64,000 bases of DNA from Alteromonas sp. RKMC-009. Lineage in GTDB: Bacteria; Pseudomonadota; Gammaproteobacteria; Enterobacterales; Alteromonadaceae. Every line of letters begins with the position of its first letter. Position 1 is the first letter of the stretch. Under the pieces are notes generated by a model. It ran no database searches. It was not told the DNA's origin and was given only the letters and a program-made list of their open reading frames with translations. Location of the stretch: positions 496,001-560,000 of the forward strand of contig NZ_CP031010.1 in assembly GCF_003584565.2 (NCBI RefSeq), read 5' to 3'. This document shows, piece by piece, positions 27,022 through 35,600 of this stretch. A program made the position numbers and the translations under genes.

Positions 27022-28047
27022 GTGAGTTCAGATATTCAGAAGTTGCAGCAGCAAATTGCATTGTTGCAGAGAAAATTGAGTCGTGAGCAGCTGGCGCGTA
27101 CGGCGGCTGAAGACATGCTCAATAATTACTCCCGCGATGCCTATCTGGCAAATCAAAACCTGCGTCGTGCTCTCAGCGAAACCCGCGCTATATATCATCA
27201 GTTGCTGTCTCAACTTCCTGACAGTGAGGCTGATACATTTAAACAGTCAGCCAAACTTTCCTCTGACAGCATAGCCATGGTGGACCGTATGACACTGCTT
27301 AGCCAGCTTGCTGCAGGTATTGCTCATGAAATTAATAACCCCATCGGCTTTATCAAAAGTAACTGTGAAATTCAGGAATATATGCTGAAGGATGTGTTCG
27401 ATGCCTGGGATGAACTTAAGGATGAGTTAAAAAAGGGCGGCACCTCTGCAGCTAAATTACCCGCTGACATGGAGTTGAAATACTTGCTGCGGGATGTGAG
27501 AGAGATGCTTTCAGACATGCAAAAATCCTCTCTGGAAGGCGCTAACCGTATTGCTGAAATTGTTTCCTCACTGCAGATTTTTTCTTCTCCGGTTACCGTG
27601 GAACGTAACTGGGAAGATGTAGATGATCTTCTTGAGTTTGGTCTGGAGGAAATCATCAGGCGAATTCCTGCAAATGTTTCTCTTAATTTCGATGCGTCGG
27701 ATTCCCGCTCACAGGTACTGGTTAACAGGAAGCAAATCAGGCAGGTGCTTGAGGCAGTAGTTGAAAACTCAATTGATGCCTGTGTATCCGGCGGCACAAT
27801 CAGTATCGCTGTAGCTGATCTGCCGGGCGCAGTTAAAGTGTTTATAAAAGACAATGGTGAAGGAATAAAGCCTGAGCACATGCCATTAATCTTTACGCCT
27901 TTCTTCACTACCCGCCCTCCCGGCAGCGGCACAGGTCTTGGCCTTTCTGTGGCCCAGGCTTTGATGGAATCTCATAATGGCTGGATAGATATTCAGAGCG
28001 ATACCGGTTCCGGAACCACTGTGACCCTCAATTTCCCTCTGCAGTGA
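27022..28047 (+). CDS. Soluble sensor histidine kinase
   Basis: 341 residues without signal peptide or membrane helix. An N-terminal coiled coil (residues 4-80) contains SREQLARTAAEDML and the ANQNLRRAL segment, which resembles kinases paired with NO/haem or FIST-type sensors such as NahK; this is an inference. The kinase core has the H-box AAGIAHEINNPIGFIKSN (His102), N-box VVENSIDAC, DNGEGI and GTGLGLSVAQALM. No receiver domain and no neighbouring response regulator. Start GTG at 27022 with GGAG 6 bases upstream. The next gene, 169 bases on, is an Aer-like chemoreceptor. Confidence 0.88.
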   Translation: MSSDIQKLQQQIALLQRKLSREQLARTAAEDMLNNYSRDAYLANQNLRRALSETRAIYHQLLSQLPDSEADTFKQSAKLSSDSIAMVDRMTLLSQLAAGIAHEINNPIGFIKSNCEIQEYMLKDVFDAWDELKDELKKGGTSAAKLPADMELKYLLRDVREMLSDMQKSSLEGANRIAEIVSSLQIFSSPVTVERNWEDVDDLLEFGLEEIIRRIPANVSLNFDASDSRSQVLVNRKQIRQVLEAVVENSIDACVSGGTISIAVADLPGAVKVFIKDNGEGIKPEHMPLIFTPFFTTRPPGSGTGLGLSVAQALMESHNGWIDIQSDTGSGTTVTLNFPLQ

Positions 28048-28216
28048 TAATTCTGTGTATTTACATTAGTAAATGCTGACTTTTCAAACTCAGTTCCGGG
28101 CTGTAAACTCCCTTCCCTCTTTTTTTAAAGGTCAATTACTCTAAAGTCTAAATATAGGCTAAGGTTAAGGTGACCCTTAACCAATTTCTGAGAAAGCAGG
28201 GATGTGAGTCAATTAT

Positions 28217-29797
28217 ATGCGAAATAATCAACCGGTTACCCAGAAGCTTTATAACATTCCTCAGCACTACCGGCTCATTTCATCTACCGATAAACGTGGT
28301 GTGATCTCGCACTGCAATGATGAGTTCGTTGAAGTCAGTGGTTTCAGCCGTGATGAACTGATTGGAAAAAACCATAATATTGTACGTCATCCGGACATGC
28401 CGCCGGGTGTGTTCGGCGAAATGTGGGATACCTTATCTGCCGGCAATATCTGGATGGGACTGGTAAAAAACCGGCGCAAGAACGGAGATCATTACTGGGT
28501 TTCGGCGTTCGTGACCCCGGTTTTTGAAAACTCTCAGATCACGGGTTATGAGTCAGTACGTGTGCCGGCTTTGCCGGATGAAATTGCCCGTGCAGAATAC
28601 CGTTACGAGCGGCTACGTGAAGGTAAGTCCAGTACATCGACCGGCGAACTGGCCATTCACTATATGAAAGATTGCCTGCCATTTATCGTAATGGGTCTTA
28701 TTACCGCAGCGGCCTTATTCGCCACAGCGGGTGTGTTGCCGGCTGTTATCGCTGCCACAGGTTTCACGCTGTGCAGTTTCTGGATGGCGTCTAAAGTTAA
28801 AGGTGACTGGCAGGCGCTTATTGATATTTCTCCGGACAGCTATTCGAATCCGGTGGTATCGCAAACCTATTTTGCTGACTTCGGTAACCGGTCACGTGCG
28901 AAACTGGTTCTGGGATGCGAGCTTGCGCGCAGCCGTACGGCTCTTGACCGCATTCAGGATGCTGCCGCGGGGCTGGATACGATTGCTAACACCACTCATC
29001 AACAGGCCGAAATAACCAGTACGGCTGTCGTGCAGCAAAACGAGGCAACGCAAAACATTGCTTCAGCCGTTAACGAGATGTCGCAGGCTATTCAAAGTGT
29101 ATCAGAGCGGGTTGATATGAATGCAGACAGCGCCCGCTCTGCTTCTAAAAATGTGGAAGCCGGTAATCAGAAAGCGGATGAAGCGTTATCTGCCATCATG
29201 GCGCTGAAAGAAGCGGTCAGTTCTATTTCGGTCACCGTGCAGGAACTGGCGCAGTCAACGAATGATATTGGTGAAGCTGCCAGTTTGATATCGACCATTG
29301 CTGAACAGACAAATCTGCTGGCACTGAACGCTGCCATTGAAGCTGCCCGCGCCGGCGAGCAGGGACGAGGCTTCGCTGTGGTCGCTGATGAAGTACGTTC
29401 ACTGGCGTCAAAAACCAGAGAGTCCACAGATAAAATTCATAATATTATCCATGTTCTGGCTGAGCGGTCAGAACGGGCTGTTAGAGTATCCAATGACGGT
29501 ATGGCATCAGCCGAGCAGGGCACGGCCATTGTCGAAGATACCCGCAAAACACTGGCAGACATTAATCAGGCCGTGAGTGTTATTGCCGATCAAACCTTCG
29601 AAATGGCCTCCGCTGTAGAGCAGCAAAGTTCTGTGGCAGAACACATCAATCAGCAGGTCGTAGAAATTGCCGATGGTGCCAAAGATACCCAGCGGGCATC
29701 TGAATCATCTTTAGATGCCAGCCAGCGTCTGCGTAAAACCGTTAACGAAGTTCACTCGGTTATCACCCGCTTTACCAATAAGCGGAATGTGGTGTAA
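28217..29797 (+). CDS. PAS-containing methyl-accepting chemotaxis protein (Aer-like)
   Basis: 526 residues. An N-terminal PAS domain (residues 20-120; [17 protein letters not shown] is characteristic of Aer-type flavin PAS domains) leads into two closely spaced hydrophobic segments near residues 155-195, with no periplasmic domain between them, then HAMP-like and signalling domains. The hairpin tip [19 protein letters not shown] is conserved. It probably senses redox or oxygen through bound FAD and signals to CheA. E. coli Aer has 506 residues. No terminator separates it from the convergent yebG, 7 bases away. Confidence 0.93.
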   Translation: MRNNQPVTQKLYNIPQHYRLISSTDKRGVISHCNDEFVEVSGFSRDELIGKNHNIVRHPDMPPGVFGEMWDTLSAGNIWMGLVKNRRKNGDHYWVSAFVTPVFENSQITGYESVRVPALPDEIARAEYRYERLREGKSSTSTGELAIHYMKDCLPFIVMGLITAAALFATAGVLPAVIAATGFTLCSFWMASKVKGDWQALIDISPDSYSNPVVSQTYFADFGNRSRAKLVLGCELARSRTALDRIQDAAAGLDTIANTTHQQAEITSTAVVQQNEATQNIASAVNEMSQAIQSVSERVDMNADSARSASKNVEAGNQKADEALSAIMALKEAVSSISVTVQELAQSTNDIGEAASLISTIAEQTNLLALNAAIEAARAGEQGRGFAVVADEVRSLASKTRESTDKIHNIIHVLAERSERAVRVSNDGMASAEQGTAIVEDTRKTLADINQAVSVIADQTFEMASAVEQQSSVAEHINQQVVEIADGAKDTQRASESSLDASQRLRKTVNEVHSVITRFTNKRNVV

Positions 29798-29804
29798 CCC
29801 GCTT

Positions 29805-30098
29805 TTAGTTCTTACTGTTTGCCTGTAGCTTTACCACTTCTGCTGATTCGGCGTCGAGGACGTCATCAGCAGAAGCGCCTTTGAGCAATTTGCCGACGGC
29901 ATCTTTATTCTTTGCCAGCATGACAGACAGATTCTCAATCACGTCGTCTTCCAGCTTGATACCTTTCGCACCGATGTAAGCAGCCAGATTGTCTGCCGCA
30001 TCCAGCATTTTGTCATACTGATCAGCTTCCTTCTTGTCTGTAGTGACCAACTTTTCTACCCCTTTATGCGAAACAACATATTGCACTGTAATAGCCAT
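29805..30098 (-). CDS. yebG: DNA damage-inducible protein YebG
   Basis: 97 residues, similar in length and start to E. coli YebG (96): VQYVVSHKGVEKLVTTDKKE then ADQYDKMLDAADNLAAY. The function is unknown, but it is an SOS gene in E. coli. The LexA box at 30155-30174 lies 57 bases upstream and is shared with the divergent umuDC operon. No other box is seen in the 100-bp gap. Confidence 0.9.
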   Translation of the reverse strand: MAITVQYVVSHKGVEKLVTTDKKEADQYDKMLDAADNLAAYIGAKGIKLEDDVIENLSVMLAKNKDAVGKLLKGASADDVLDAESAEVVKLQANSKN

Positions 30099-30154
30099 GA
30101 TGGTTCTCCGATGTCGAACGTAAAATGAAATTTAATTTTAACCTGATTCATAAA

Positions 30155-30174
30155 TACTGTATAAATAAACAGTA
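30155..30174. promoter_or_regulatory. LexA box shared by yebG and umuDC
   Basis: TACTGT at 30155-30160 and ACAGTA at 30169-30174 enclose eight A/T bases: an essentially consensus 20-bp palindromic LexA operator. It is 57 bases from the yebG start and 25 bases from the umuD start, so one LexA dimer could repress both directions. Confidence 0.92.
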
Positions 30175-30198
30175 TCTGAGGCAACTGTTTTTTGTACT

Positions 30199-30615
30199 AT
30201 GTTGAGAATTATTCCGGTTATTGCACAGGCTGGTATCACCGGCTTCGAGTCCCCGGCAGCCGAATACCGTCAGCTCGGGCTTGATCTCGACGAGCTGCTT
30301 ATCGACCATCCCACTGCTACATTTATTGGCCAGGCACAGGGAGAGTCGATGACCGGCGTGGGCATATTCGATGGCGATTTACTCATTGTCGACCGCGCTG
30401 CTGCACCCACTTCGCTGGATGTAGTAGTGGCTAATTTGAATGGTGTGTTTGTGTGTAAGCTGTTCGATCGCAAAGCTATGGTTCTGGTATCGCCCGGCAA
30501 ACATCAGCAACCTTACGTGTTGGGGGAGGGAGATACCTTCGAAGAAGAAGGCATTGTTGTCCGTTCTGTCAGAATGCATCGCTATACCAGGCAGTTAAGA
30601 CAATGTTTGCGTTAG
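30199..30615 (+). CDS. umuD: SOS mutagenesis protein UmuD
   Basis: 138 residues. A LexA-like serine protease that cleaves itself on RecA filaments to give UmuD', the partner of DNA polymerase V. The cleavage site Gln-Ala-Gly is at residues 10-12; the catalytic Ser50 is in GESMTGVGI and the Lys87 in VCKLF. The sequence before the cleavage site is shorter than in E. coli (cleaved after residue 24). It ends inside the start of umuC, overlapping by 13 bases. Confidence 0.94.
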   Translation: MLRIIPVIAQAGITGFESPAAEYRQLGLDLDELLIDHPTATFIGQAQGESMTGVGIFDGDLLIVDRAAAPTSLDVVVANLNGVFVCKLFDRKAMVLVSPGKHQQPYVLGEGDTFEEEGIVVRSVRMHRYTRQLRQCLR

Positions 30616-31859
30616 TCGATGCCAACGGCTTTTATGCGTCCGCCGAAAAGGTGTTTGACCCCACTATCCGTGACAAACCCGTGGTAGTGCTGACAAACAA
30701 CGACGGCTGCATTTGTGCATTGTGCGATAAGGCGAAAGCCCTTGGCGTAAAGAAATTCGGCCCGTACTACAAGGTACAGAAACTGCTGGAACAAAAAGGG
30801 GCAGTGATCAGGTCGTCTAACTATGAACTGTACGACTATTTGTCCAACCAGATGATGAATATTGTTGGCGGTTTTGCACCTCACCAGCATGTGTATTCTA
30901 TCGACGAGTGCTTTTTGTATTTTGATAACTGGCAACCGCCGGAAGGATGGCACGCCTACGGTGAAACTATCAGGCGTGCTGTCTGGCAGCAGTTGCGTCT
31001 GCCTGTGGGAGTGGGTTTCGGGCTTACACCGACGCTGGCGAAGGTAGCCAGCCATGCGGGTAAAAGACTGGGAGATAAATCCGGCATTGCGGTGCTCGCT
31101 GAAAAGACACAGATCCAGCGCACCTTACAGGAAATGTCGCCGCAGGATGTGTGGGGGATTGGCCGGCGTATTGCGGAAAAGCTGGAAAACAGTGGTGTGC
31201 GCTCTGCGTGGGAGCTTGCCTGCGCAGCGCCTAAAAGTATCCGCAAGCAATTCTCTGTAGAGATTGAACGTACCGTGCGGGAGCTTAACGGTGTTACCTG
31301 CATTGAGTGGGAAAGTCATCGTCCTAAAAAACAGCAAATCTATGCTACCCGCGCTTTTGGCCATCCGGTTACGGACCATCAGAGTTTACGGCAGGCACTT
31401 TGCTGGCATGCTGAGCGGGTAGCTGAAAAGCTCAGGAAGCAAAATTGTACCGTGAAAACCCTTACCCTGTTTGCCCATGCGAACCCCTTTGCCGCCAGCG
31501 GGCATTATCATAAAGCTGTACAGCACCGTTTTGCTATTGCCACCGCTGACACGCGAATGCTGTCAGAAGCAGCCGGTAATGCAGCTGATACATTATATAG
31601 AGAAGGCGTGTTGTTTCATAAGTGCGGCGTGGGAGCAATTGAAATTCAGGATGAAGATGTAAAGCAGCCTGATTTGTTCGCACAAAGCGAAGGGAATACA
31701 AAGCTGATGGCATGCATGGACGCCATTAACAGAAAATACGGCAGCAGTACCATTGGCATCGCGGCGAAAGGTGACCATCAACCCTGGCGTATGAAGCGGG
31801 CGTATTTGTCTCCTCAGTACACAACTAACTGGCGGCATTTACCCCAATGTCAGTGTTGA
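30603..31859 (+). CDS. umuC: DNA polymerase V catalytic subunit UmuC
   Basis: 418 residues, Y-family translesion polymerase. The start MFALVDANGFYASAEKVF and VVVLTNNDGC hold the first metal ligand; YSIDECF carries the catalytic Asp-Glu. Helix-hairpin-helix and little-finger regions follow, and QPDLF near residue 355 fits a beta-clamp binding motif (QxxLF). It differs from the classic family at GCICALCDKAKALGVKKFG, where E. coli has GCVIARNAEAKALGVK. Translated in overlap with umuD under LexA control. Confidence 0.95.
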   Translation: MFALVDANGFYASAEKVFDPTIRDKPVVVLTNNDGCICALCDKAKALGVKKFGPYYKVQKLLEQKGAVIRSSNYELYDYLSNQMMNIVGGFAPHQHVYSIDECFLYFDNWQPPEGWHAYGETIRRAVWQQLRLPVGVGFGLTPTLAKVASHAGKRLGDKSGIAVLAEKTQIQRTLQEMSPQDVWGIGRRIAEKLENSGVRSAWELACAAPKSIRKQFSVEIERTVRELNGVTCIEWESHRPKKQQIYATRAFGHPVTDHQSLRQALCWHAERVAEKLRKQNCTVKTLTLFAHANPFAASGHYHKAVQHRFAIATADTRMLSEAAGNAADTLYREGVLFHKCGVGAIEIQDEDVKQPDLFAQSEGNTKLMACMDAINRKYGSSTIGIAAKGDHQPWRMKRAYLSPQYTTNWRHLPQCQC

Positions 31860-31943
31860 TGACATAAATGTTAGATTCAAAAGCGACATGGTTCGTTACA
31901 CTAGAGATGTAGCAGATGCCGGGCAACAAAGGAGAGAACAGAG

Positions 31944-32453
31944 ATGAAGTTAGATTTGACGAATGTCAGCGGAGTGATATTTGATTTAGACGGTACGCTG
32001 GTGGAGTCTGTCCTCGACTTTTCTCAAATGCGCCGCGAAATAGGTTGCCCTGCCAGCGAAGATATTCTTACCTTTATCGATAACCTGCCTGATGAAACCT
32101 CAAGAGCATCGGCACATCAGGTCATTCTTGATCACGAAATGGCCGATGCAGAGAATGCGAAATGGTTGCCGGCAGGAAAATCCATGGTAGATGCCGTTAT
32201 CAAAGCAGATCTGCCCGTTGCCATTGTTACCCGCAACTGCAAACAGGCCACAGCGCTTAAAATCAGCAATAACCAAATCCCCATTTCAACCGTGCTCACC
32301 CGCGAATGCGCTCCTGCCAAGCCCGATCCCACGGCACTACTTATGATTGCCGGACAATGGCAAATAGCCCCCGCACATATCCTTTATGTGGGAGACTATA
32401 TCTACGATCAGCAGGCCGCAGAAAATGCGGGCATGCAGTGGTTGTTGGTTTAA
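31944..32453 (+). CDS. Small HAD-superfamily phosphatase
   Basis: 169 residues. Motif I IFDLDGTLVES (Asp nucleophile near residue 14), motif II VAIVTRN, motif III Lys in CAPAKPDP, and motif IV ILYVGDYIYDQ are all present, so catalysis should be intact. The cap domain (residues 20-75) is short. It has a good AAGGAG before the ATG. Substrate unknown. Its stop overlaps by four bases the stop of the oppositely oriented GG-leader peptide gene. Confidence 0.88.
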   Translation: MKLDLTNVSGVIFDLDGTLVESVLDFSQMRREIGCPASEDILTFIDNLPDETSRASAHQVILDHEMADAENAKWLPAGKSMVDAVIKADLPVAIVTRNCKQATALKISNNQIPISTVLTRECAPAKPDPTALLMIAGQWQIAPAHILYVGDYIYDQQAAENAGMQWLLV

Positions 32454-32626
32454 TCGTGAGTGCCGGGCCACGACGGCATTTCGGGAATTTCCGGCATTAA
32501 ATCGATTTTGGGTTCAGATTTTAAATTAAGACTGAAGTCATCTGACAACGTGGTCATACCTCCAGCTATATACTCCCAATCTTTACAATCAAGTTCTTGA
32601 ATATTATTTAAATGTAATGTATCCAT
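32450..32626 (-). CDS. Double-glycine-leader peptide precursor (putative secreted peptide)
   Basis: A 58-codon gene with a strong ribosome binding site, AAAGGAG (32635-32641 on the complement), 8 bases before the ATG. Residues 1-23 read as a classic GG leader: ending Ile-Ala-Gly-Gly, with Leu at -12, Trp at -7 and Ile at -4 relative to the cut, the pattern recognised by C39 peptidase-containing ABC exporters. The predicted 35-residue mature peptide (residues 24-58) is acidic and proline-rich towards its end (DLMPEIPEMPSWPGTHD), with no Cys. No exporter, modification enzyme or immunity gene is nearby. It is divergent from the large hybrid sensor gene, 46 bases away. Expression and function are not known. 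Confidence 0.7.
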   Translation of the reverse strand: MDTLHLNNIQELDCKDWEYIAGGMTTLSDDFSLNLKSEPKIDLMPEIPEMPSWPGTHD

Positions 32627-32672
32627 ATTTAAAGCTCCTTTAATTAACCCTCAAATATTCTCTTTTAAGAAC

Positions 32673-35600
32673 ATGGTTGTTGCTGTCATGAATAGGATAT
32701 TCTTTTATAAAAATTCAGTTAAACGTCTGATTGTCCTTTTTTGTATAGTTGGATGTCTGTTTAGTGCAAGTGCTCTGGCTGCGCCGTTTTGGGAAAAAGC
32801 TAATATAGTTTTCAATGGTGAGCCATCCGGAATGATTCGCGATATTGTTCATTCATCTGACGGGTTATGGTTGGGTGCAGAAAACGGGCTTTTTCTTTTA
32901 TCCGGCAAGAACGAGAAAAAGGTAGAATTTCCATTTCCTTATAGCGGCTATATCTCCGACTTGTATCTGGGGCAAGATGAAACGCTTTGGATTACTGTTT
33001 ATGGTGAAGGGGTTTATTACAAAAGAAAAAATGAAGATGTGAAGGTTTTCAATACCGGAAAGGAGATGGAGACAGCATGGAAAGTCATCCAACATGGAGA
33101 ATCTGTAATCATTTTGACAGTTGGCAAAATTTTGCTAATGAATATTCATTCGAAAGAAGTAATCTCAGAAATCCACGGACTTTCCGGAGAAGCATTTACA
33201 GAATTTCCTCATATTTTTGATTTTCTCGGTAGCGTTTATATTTTTGAAGGTGCCAATTTTTCTATTATATCTGAAGGAAAAAGAGAGATTGTATCCGGCC
33301 TGGTTTCGGAAAAGTGGCCCGGGTTATCGAAGGTCCTGGATGTAAGTAAGTCGGGGGGACAGTATTTCGTAACTGGTCCTGAGGGAGTCTATTCTTCATC
33401 TTTATCTGGCGAAAACAGCGTTTTTCACTCTATAAATGACCAATTTTCAAATGTAAAACGTGTCATGAAACTGGACGGCGAACTCGTGGTCGTTGGGGAC
33501 CGGATTACTATTCTCAAAGACGGTGGGTTTGTGGAGGCCGGCTGGACCTCTTTATTGTGGGATAAAGAGTCTGTAGGTACGCTGATGGCGGCTGATATTA
33601 ATCATCATGGTGATTTGTTCTTAGCCACTTCTGCCAGAGGCTTGCTTTATGTTCCTGCGTTTTTTAATGCCATAAATACCTCCCCAAAAGGTTACGAAAA
33701 GAATATTGTTAATCTACTCACGGACGGGTTTTCCGCTATTGCAGGTGTCACTAAGGTGTATCCAAAACATCCTGCGAAAGGATGTTTGAGCGAGTCCACG
33801 ATTTTACCGGTGTGCCAAAATGATTTTAAGGTAGCAATAAAATATAGCGGCGATTTTTGGCTGACATTACATAATTCAGGCGCTTCCTCAGTTATAAAAA
33901 TGTTAAATGAAAATGGGGCGATAACTGATGAGATATATGTTCCCTACACAGTTCAGGACATGTCTGTTGATACCGCGGGTCTGATTTTTTTGCTTACCAG
34001 TTCTAATCAAATTCTCGTTCAGTTAACACGGCACTCCTGGCGGGAACAAAAAACAAGTCTCCCCGAAACTGAAAACCCCACTTGCTTCTTTTTAGATGAA
34101 GAAGGAAAGGCCTACATTTGTTCAAGTAAAAATGGATTGCTAAAAGTAGACATTAACTCAGGTCACGTCGAAAAAGTTAAGTTCAGTACGAACAATGGGA
34201 TCCGGTATATTCGAGCGGGTCTTAAAGACGCCAATAATAGCCTGTGGATAACGACAAATTCTGGTCTTTTTTACTCCGGCCCTGACAATCTCTGGTACCA
34301 CCTGAAATATCCTGATGGAATTAAAGATTTTGACTTCGAGTATAAGGGTATGACTACATTTAAAGATAAATTGCTCATTAACGGAGATAACTTTGATTAT
34401 CAGATTTCGTTGAATGAATTTAACGAGAGGTTGCAAGAAAGACAACAAAGAATAAACAGTGCTGAAGTGACGGTTAAAAACGTTGTCGATAAATCTCCGC
34501 TGGCCCCTGATGATAAAGGGATCTATACAGTTACCAGTGGAAACGGAATATTCCAGATTAGAGCATTTGTGAATGATTATGTTTTAAGAAATGAACTCTT
34601 CCTTGAATATAAGTTTTCCGAAAGCCATACATGGGTGAAGACTAAATCCCCTAATCTTGACATAAATTTTCCCAACCTCGATGTAGGTAGGCATAACTTT
34701 CTAATCCGCATCCACGACCCCAGAAGCCATGTAGAGCAGCCTGTTACTACTATCCCATTGAATGTACTTCCACCGTGGTGGCGCACGTGGCAGGCAATGA
34801 TGGTCTATCTGGTGGTAGTTATTATTGGTCTTTATCTCGCTTACAGAAGCTATTTGAAACGGGTTGATGAACAGGGGGCTATGCTTACAACGCTGGTGGA
34901 AGAGAAAAATAGTGTCATTCAGGATACTAACCAGTTTATGCAGCGGATGTTGCGGAATAAACAACGTGCCATGGCGAATTTGTCACACGAAATCCGTACA
35001 CCACTCACGCTTATACTCGGGCCTTTGAAGGAAGTGCTGGAAGCGCCGGATTCAGACAAAACGGTGGAGCGGATTGAGCTCGCTACGCGAAATGCAGACC
35101 GGATCAGTGTGCTGGTTGACCAGATGCTGGAACTGGAAAAACTGGAATACATCAAGACCCTGCCTCCCCAGCATTATGAGCTGGATCATGATATGCCCCG
35201 CATCATGTTTGACTTAAAAGCATACGCGGCGCTGAAGAAACACCAGTTAACATGGCAGTGCTCTGGCCAGAAGCGAATTACGTTATTCACTGACAGTCTC
35301 GAAAAAATTCTCAGTAACCTGGTCTCCAACGCAGTGAAATATACACCTGAAGGCGGAAAAATCGGAGTGTCGGTAAAACAACGGCAGTTGCAACTGGTCA
35401 TCGAAGTCAGTGACAACGGAGCCGGCATGACTGAAGAGCAGGTGGATAAAATTTTCGAACGTTACACCCGCCTGGAAAATGAAGCCGAAGGTACCGGTGT
35501 GGGGCTGGCGCTGGTGAAGGAACTTGTTATTGCTAACGGCGGGCATATTAAAGTGGAATCTGAGCCCGGAGCCGGTTCCTGTTTTACCGTATTTTTGCCT

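Noticed and set aside
28135..28175. Sigma-28 flagellar promoter before the chemoreceptor (TAAAGTCT ... GCTAAGGT)
   Set aside because: The spacer is about 8 bases instead of about 11 and the second element is a poor match to GCCGATAA.
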